From positions 1 to 5,833 of the forward strand of contig CALMQK010000030.1 of NCBI GenBank assembly GCA_937872085.1: a stretch of DNA of 5,833 bases. The letters run 5' to 3'. The notes under the pieces were generated by a model. That model did not search any database and had not been told where the DNA came from. It saw nothing but the letters and a program-made list of their open reading frames with translations. Positions 4,455-5,833 of this stretch are shown piece after piece (positions within the stretch are counted from its first letter, which is position 1; each line of letters opens with the position of its first letter). Source of the DNA: an uncultured euryarchaeote. Its GTDB lineage: Archaea; Thermoplasmatota; Thermoplasmata; UBA10834. The translations under genes and the position numbers were made by a program.

Positions 4455-4976
4455 ATGTTCAAACCGAACCCGCACTTGGACGCGGTAACACGAGAGGCTA
4501 ACAGGAGACGGGGCGCTGCTTGGCGCGAAAAGCACCGAGAGAGAGAACGGGTGCGAGCTCGAGAAGCGCAGCGCATCAAGAGGCTGGACCCAGTCTACCG
4601 CGAGCAGAACAAGAAATATCAAAAGGAGAACTACTGGAAGAATCCAGAAATCAAAAAAGCGGAACAGAGGAGGAGAAATCGTATGCTGAGAATAAGTGTG
4701 CTAACGCACTATGGGGGAAAATGTGGGTGTTGCGGCGAGATGCGAATGGAGTTTCTCGCGCTTGACCACATAAACGGTGACGGTAGGTCGCAACGACAGA
4801 AGCACGGGGCGGGTATTGGGTTCTACAACTACGTCAAAAAACATTGGCCAACAGATCTAAGAATACTGTGTCACAACTGCAACCAAGCGATTGGATTGTA
4901 TGGCTATTGCCCGCACAAGATGATAGTGAACATCGAAACGGGCGTGCCGATCATCTTGAACCCGACGGGGGGATGA
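4455..4976 (+). CDS. HNH endonuclease, free-standing homing type
   Basis: The 173-residue protein begins six bases after the SPFH stop and in the same frame; GGTGG inside the SPFH tail (4440-4444) is a weak ribosome binding site. Residues 12-77 are a very basic, probably helical DNA-binding region (WREKHRERERVRAREAQRIK). The nuclease domain follows: Cys90-Gly-Cys-Cys93 with GE, then LALDHINGDG (101-110; Asp104, His105 of the beta-beta-alpha-metal active site), FYNYVKKHWPTDLRILCHNC (123-142) with Cys139 and Cys142 as the second zinc knuckle, Asn143 and YGYCPH (149-154). As I recall the family, proteins normally end near this CPH motif. Here 19 more residues follow and end in the SPFH tail peptide. 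Such enzymes cut double-stranded DNA and spread by homing between phages. A/T-richer codons than neighbours fit transfer. Confidence 0.87.
   Translation: MFKPNPHLDAVTREANRRRGAAWREKHRERERVRAREAQRIKRLDPVYREQNKKYQKENYWKNPEIKKAEQRRRNRMLRISVLTHYGGKCGCCGEMRMEFLALDHINGDGRSQRQKHGAGIGFYNYVKKHWPTDLRILCHNCNQAIGLYGYCPHKMIVNIETGVPIILNPTGG
4920..4976 (+). repeat. Coding repeat, copy 2: HNH C-terminal tail
   Basis: This is the partner of 4392-4448, 528 bases downstream (a multiple of three) and in the same frame. It encodes TGVPIILNPTGG and the TGA stop with G/C-ending codons (ATC, AAC, CCG, ACG, GGG) typical of the neighbouring genes. Its GGGGGGA also serves as ribosome binding site for the next gene. Confidence 0.8.
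4967..4973 (+). promoter_or_regulatory. Ribosome binding site inside the HNH 3' end
   Basis: GGGGGGA at 4967-4973 lies five bases before ATG 4979. It favours that ATG over the in-frame ATG 4973, which touches the G run and has no spacer. It is built from the two final Gly codons of the repeated tail. Confidence 0.6.
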
Positions 4977-4978
4977 GA

Positions 4979-5227
4979 ATGCCCAGCGAACAGCTCTTCT
5001 TCATAGTGGGCATCGTGATCGTCCTCGGATTCGCAGCATGGATGATCTGGATGAAGTATCAGGACAAGTGGCGAACCGAAGATCTTGCGGCTAAGCGGCT
5101 GGAGCGTGAATCTGGTGCGCCTCAGTACCCAGGGGTGCACAAGGACGACATGATGCGCTGCACGGGTTGTAGCGTTCAGTTCCCCGTCTGGATGAAGCAC
5201 TGCCCGAATTGCGGGAAGGTCAAGTAG
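4979..5227 (+). CDS. Single-pass membrane protein with C-terminal zinc ribbon, 82 aa
   Basis: ATG 4979 is chosen for its GGGGGGA site; the gene begins two bases after the HNH stop. Residues 6-24 (LFFIVGIVIVLGFAAWMIW type) form one membrane helix with a short acidic N-terminus, then a basic stretch (KYQDKWRTEDLAAKRLERE, 26-44) places the rest in the cytoplasm by the positive-inside rule. The C-terminus is a compact zinc ribbon, Cys61-Thr-Gly-Cys64 and Cys75-Pro-Asn-Cys78-Gly-Lys, ten residues apart. The MRCTGCS...WMKHCPNCGK form is a common rubredoxin-like or short-ribbon protein-binding module. No enzyme motif is present. If the HNH gene is an insertion, this gene originally followed the SPFH gene directly, which suggests a partner or adaptor of the SPFH assembly. 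That link is inference. Confidence 0.78.
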   Translation: MPSEQLFFIVGIVIVLGFAAWMIWMKYQDKWRTEDLAAKRLERESGAPQYPGVHKDDMMRCTGCSVQFPVWMKHCPNCGKVK

Positions 5228-5238
5228 GTAGATCGTTG

Positions 5239-5592
5239 ATGGCAATACCGAAGCCTAGCCGCCTGGTGCTGGCAGCGTTCGTCCTCGTGATCGTCGTGGT
5301 GCTGATAGCGGTAGCCATCGCCGCTGGGGTGCGGTTGCCCGCGTATCATCATGGGCCGCCAGCACCCCCAACGATCTATCAGTGTCCGAACGGGGACTGG
5401 AACGGAACGCGCTCGGAGATGAACTACACGCAGGACACATCGATGCTTCCGCGGGTGTATATGTGGTACAATCCAGGCACGGACGAGTACGAAACACGGA
5501 TCGGCTACTGGATCGTTACCGATCATATCTACAAGTGTCCGTTGGACGGCGATGTGATCGACGAGTATGAAACACGAATATCGATGGGATAG
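5239..5592 (+). CDS. Single-pass membrane-anchored protein, 117 aa
   Basis: ATG 5239 follows the previous stop by 11 bases, with a modest TAGGTAGA-type site at 5225-5232. A short basic head (MAIPKPSR) precedes a long hydrophobic helix (about 9-30, LVLAAFVLVIVVVLIAVAIA), then a Pro-rich linker (HHGPPAPPT, 37-45). By the positive-inside rule the remainder faces outward. The outer part has Cys49 and Cys100, which could form one disulfide, several Tyr/Trp residues and two copies of a module: IYQCPNGD ... DEYETRI and IYKCPLDGD ... DEYETRI. There is no signal-peptidase motif I can support, so it is probably an anchor rather than a cleaved leader; no lipobox. Family not recognised. It completes a run of membrane proteins starting with SPFH. 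Confidence 0.77.
   Translation: MAIPKPSRLVLAAFVLVIVVVLIAVAIAAGVRLPAYHHGPPAPPTIYQCPNGDWNGTRSEMNYTQDTSMLPRVYMWYNPGTDEYETRIGYWIVTDHIYKCPLDGDVIDEYETRISMG
5482..5502 (+). repeat. Short direct repeat, copy 1 (DEYETRI)
   Basis: These 21 bases encode DEYETRI (residues 82-88) of the membrane-anchored protein and match 5560-5580 at 18 of 21 positions. All three differences are silent, at third positions. Confidence 0.65.
5560..5580 (+). repeat. Short direct repeat, copy 2 (DEYETRI)
   Basis: This is the second copy of the DEYETRI coding unit (residues 108-114), 78 bases after the first and in frame, three residues before the stop. The start of each unit is also echoed by IYQCP (46-50) and IYKCP (97-101). 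Confidence 0.65.
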
Positions 5593-5596
5593 GAGG
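5591..5596 (+). promoter_or_regulatory. Canonical ribosome binding site
   Basis: AGGAGG at 5591-5596 overlaps the TAG stop of the upstream gene and lies six bases before ATG 5603. It decides that start over the in-frame ATG at 5567. Confidence 0.7.
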
Positions 5597-5602
5597 ACTG
5601 TC

Positions 5603-5824
5603 ATGGTGAAATGGATATGTTCAGAGTGCGGGGCAGAGTTCAAGGGACCAATGGACAAGGCGATTGATCTGGGCTGGGTGAAATATGATGCTCGAGCTGG
5701 GCCGGAGGGCAAGATGAAACGATTGATCGTGGTGGGCTGCCCAACGCACCGTCAGGAGATCAGCGCCAAGGTTCAAGCATTTCTCGAGGCCGAGGCACTA
5801 GACAAACACAACAAGGAGACCTGA
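5603..5824 (+). CDS. Zinc-finger mini-protein (CxxC...CxxH), 73 aa
   Basis: ATG 5603 has a perfect AGGAGG six bases upstream. The protein opens MVKWICSECGAEFKG with Cys6-x2-Cys9, and a second half-site Cys46-Pro-Thr-His49 follows a strand (MKRLIVVG, 38-45), giving a three-Cys one-His zinc site of ribbon or treble-clef type. Between them are a short helix (MDKAIDLGWVKYDARAG) and a Gly/Lys loop. The C-terminal 20 residues are an acidic/basic helix (EISAKVQAFLEAEALDKHNK) that could be a coiled-coil or partner-binding segment. The WICSECGAEF head resembles many small phage and archaeal zinc-ribbon proteins of unknown role. It is cytoplasmic by sequence, with no membrane segment. Confidence 0.77.
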   Translation: MVKWICSECGAEFKGPMDKAIDLGWVKYDARAGPEGKMKRLIVVGCPTHRQEISAKVQAFLEAEALDKHNKET

Positions 5825-5828
5825 TCAT

Positions 5829-5833
5829 ATGTC
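5829..5833 (+). CDS. Start of next gene, cut by the window end
   Basis: ATG 5829 begins four bases after the previous stop, with AAGGAG at 5813-5818, ten bases upstream. Only the start codon and two further bases are visible, so nothing can be said of the product. The position, spacing and ribosome binding site match the pattern of all neighbouring junctions. Confidence 0.4.

Noticed and set aside
4449..4458. The 10-base string GATCATATGT at the HNH start and again at 5823-5832
   Set aside because: It could mark an element boundary, but GATC and ATG starts are both very frequent here, so a chance match at two gene starts is likely, and nothing else around 5823 is repeated.
4449..4940. Group I/II intron or intein carrying the HNH gene
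   Set aside because: Only six bases separate the SPFH stop from the HNH start and two separate the HNH stop from the next start, leaving no room for an intron core. The SPFH frame is closed by its own stop, and there are no intein splicing residues (N-terminal Cys/Ser block, C-terminal His-Asn).
5567..5602. Upstream ATG 5567 as start of the last zinc-finger gene
   Set aside because: It would extend 12 codons back into the previous gene without a ribosome binding site, whereas ATG 5603 has a perfect AGGAGG at six bases.
5176..5712. Minus-strand reading frame of 178 codons across 5176-5712
   Set aside because: It is antisense to three genes with good ribosome binding sites and recognisable features (membrane helices, zinc ligands); its product is low-complexity His/Arg/Pro-rich with no recognisable fold.

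Overview
The window is a tightly packed, one-strand run of small genes that reads like the accessory (non-structural) region of a tailed phage, an archaeal virus or an integrated relative. All 16 supported genes (the first and last run off the window edges) lie on the + strand. Most overlap or abut (TGATG, ATGA, GTGA and TTGA junctions), most have a purine-rich Shine-Dalgarno, and no gap exceeds about 25 bases. I see no tRNA, rRNA, CRISPR array, terminator or integrase, and no capsid, tail or polymerase gene, so host and virus class cannot be fixed. Viral origin is inferred from the architecture and from phage-typical families: MazG-like, deoxyribosyltransferase-like, a WRQY/FFP phage protein, an Ogr-like zinc finger and a free-standing HNH nuclease.

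Region 1 (1-1445) holds eight very small proteins, five of them Cys-bearing and several with CxxC knuckles; one (1287-1445) has nearly the Ogr/Delta late-activator cysteine spacing. Start codons are not only ATG: TTG at 641, GTG at 1287 and GTG at 1435 each have a supporting ribosome binding site. A 57-residue gene (281-454) is easy to miss.

Region 2 (1435-3438) carries an unrecognised 138-residue protein, a nucleoside 2-deoxyribosyltransferase-like protein, a MazG-like all-alpha NTP pyrophosphatase, a protein with a conserved phage W/WRQY/FFP C-terminal domain, and a 79-residue hypothetical. The deoxyribosyltransferase-like and MazG-like genes are adjacent and suggest control of the nucleotide pool or of modified nucleotides.

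Region 3 (3462-5592) is a membrane module: an SPFH (stomatin/prohibitin-like) protein with an N-terminal membrane anchor, then two small single-pass proteins, one with a C-terminal four-Cys zinc ribbon and one with a probable external domain. An HNH nuclease gene sits between the SPFH gene and the other two. The HNH protein ends in the same peptide tail as the SPFH protein (TGxPIILNPTGG), with nearly every shared codon different. The best reading is that a mobile HNH gene inserted in frame into the 3' end of the SPFH gene, carried a recoded copy of that end, and became fused to the original end. A shared C-terminal targeting peptide is the main alternative.

Region 4 (5603-5833) holds one more zinc-binding mini-protein and the start of a further gene. 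Across the window GATC is strikingly frequent (about 65-70 sites by hand count).
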